Of a stretch of DNA of 5,547 nucleotides, positions 4,955 to 5,547 are shown piece after piece. Source of the stretch: an uncultured Candidatus Udaeobacter sp. (GTDB lineage Bacteria; Verrucomicrobiota; Verrucomicrobiia; Chthoniobacterales; UBA10450); contig CATPBS010000056.1 in the NCBI GenBank assembly GCA_955652715.1, positions 1-5,547 on the forward strand, read 5' to 3'. The notes beneath the pieces were generated by a model. That model was not told the origin of the DNA, made no database searches, and saw only the letters and a list, made by a program, of their open reading frames with translations. The position numbers and the translations under genes were made by a program. How positions within the stretch are numbered: the first letter of the stretch is position 1; the number at the start of each line of letters is the position of its first letter.

Positions 4955-5547
4955 GGATACCGCGCCGAGTCGTGAGATAAACCGCAAAGCTTCCGAGCCA
5001 ATGTCCGCCTTCGTAGTGCGCACCCGTGACTGCTGCGAGTCCGGCGCGCCGATGCTCGTCAGCCGCGGCGGAAAGCGTGCGCCGGCGCAAATCGTCGGCG
5101 GGAAGCGCCGAGGCGATTCCCTCCAGCATCCACGCGCGACTCAAGTTCAATCCATCGAGATGCGCAAGCTTCGGATCGCTCGGATCGGGCGAGACCGTCA
5201 CAGGCAGCCAGTTAGCTGTGGCCGCCTCGCTGTCTCTAGGCGTTGCGGGAATTTCCGGCAGGAATTCCTTTAGCCATTTGACAAATTCCTCCTGCGACAA
5301 AACGCGCCGCATCACATCCGCTTCAGCCAAACACGGTGAAAGAAAATCCTCACCGGAAGGTTCGTAATTGAGCGGACAATTCTTGTCAGAAAGGAAGAAC
5401 TTTCTGGCTGAATCAGTGACCAGCGTGGCGAGAGAGTCGTTTTTTGTTGAGCGCGCGTAATCGAGTATCAGGCCTAGTCCGAACGCTGTTTGGTCGTGCT
5501 CACCGATTCGCACCGGATGCGAAAGTTTCGGCAGCCATGTTTTCAAT
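4947..5547 (-). CDS. DUF2891 family protein, C-terminal part (5' end outside window)
   Basis: The minus-strand frame is open from the window edge to TAA (4949-4947), about 200 codons. It carries the recurring blocks of the uncharacterised DUF2891 family: HPVRIGEHDQTAFGLGL near the visible start, then EPSGEDFLSPCLAEAD, a WLKEFLPEIP stretch, LPVTVSPDPSDPKLAHLDG leading into LNLSRAW, and YEGGHWLGSFAVYL at the C terminus. The family has no established biochemical function that I know of. The many conserved His, Glu, Asp and Trp residues and alternating helical stretches suggest an alpha-helical enzyme-like fold, but that is inference. The apparent initiator at the window edge is a TTG inside the gene, not a start, since the family's N-terminal part (roughly the first third to half) should lie beyond 5547. 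It converges on the GH25 gene with 68 bp between the stops. The short C-terminal tail TTRRGIQK is ordinary. Confidence 0.85.
   Translation of the reverse strand, partial: LKTWLPKLSHPVRIGEHDQTAFGLGLILDYARSTKNDSLATLVTDSARKFFLSDKNCPLNYEPSGEDFLSPCLAEADVMRRVLSQEEFVKWLKEFLPEIPATPRDSEAATANWLPVTVSPDPSDPKLAHLDGLNLSRAWMLEGIASALPADDLRRRTLSAAADEHRRAGLAAVTGAHYEGGHWLGSFAVYLTTRRGIQK

Noticed and set aside
4911..5367. Plus-strand open frames opposite the DUF2891 gene
   Set aside because: Their translations are Ser/Arg/Ala-rich with no motifs, while the minus strand encodes clear DUF2891 blocks.

Overview
The window is compact bacterial DNA of moderately high GC, and nearly all of it is coding. No rRNA, tRNA, CRISPR array, transposase or phage gene is visible. 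The gene content (glyoxylate-shunt pair, remnants of NiFe-hydrogenase maturation and formate dehydrogenase, a MOSC protein of the GHN-GHHG type, GH25 and DUF2891 proteins, paired intergenic hairpins) would fit a soil aerobe. Verrucomicrobiota is my best guess, but this is inference from sequence style only. AceK is best known from Proteobacteria, so the lineage remains open.

Layout. (1) 2-2085, plus strand: the 3' end of isocitrate lyase (aceA), followed 8 bp later by a full-length isocitrate dehydrogenase kinase/phosphatase (aceK). AceK switches carbon between the TCA cycle and the glyoxylate bypass in which AceA works, so the pair is a classical functional unit. (2) 2107-2834: a gene graveyard. 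The first residues of a hydrogenase maturation protease run directly, in frame, into the last ~50 residues of HypE. After a 58-bp gap come the first ~117 codons of a formate dehydrogenase alpha subunit (FdhA), and these run directly into the first ~38 codons of an oppositely oriented fdhD. Each join looks like a large internal deletion between two once-separate genes. (3) 2865-3910, plus strand: an intact MOSC-domain protein overlapping mobA by 4 bp (ATGA). These are molybdenum-cofactor functions that probably once served the lost formate dehydrogenase. (4) 3911-3990 and 4885-4953: two intergenic double-hairpin elements with a similar 3' tail. The second probably also ends transcription. (5) 4063-4878, plus strand: an exported GH25 lysozyme-like protein in which Asn sits at a normally catalytic Asp. 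(6) 4947-5547, minus strand: the C-terminal part of a DUF2891 protein, convergent with the GH25 gene.

The most interesting points are the two adjacent deletion scars that remove hydrogenase maturation and formate oxidation while the cofactor genes stay intact, the Asp-to-Glu change at the annotated AceK active site, the Asp-to-Asn change in the GH25 protein, and the repeated double-hairpin elements. I found no convincing previously undescribed multi-gene system.
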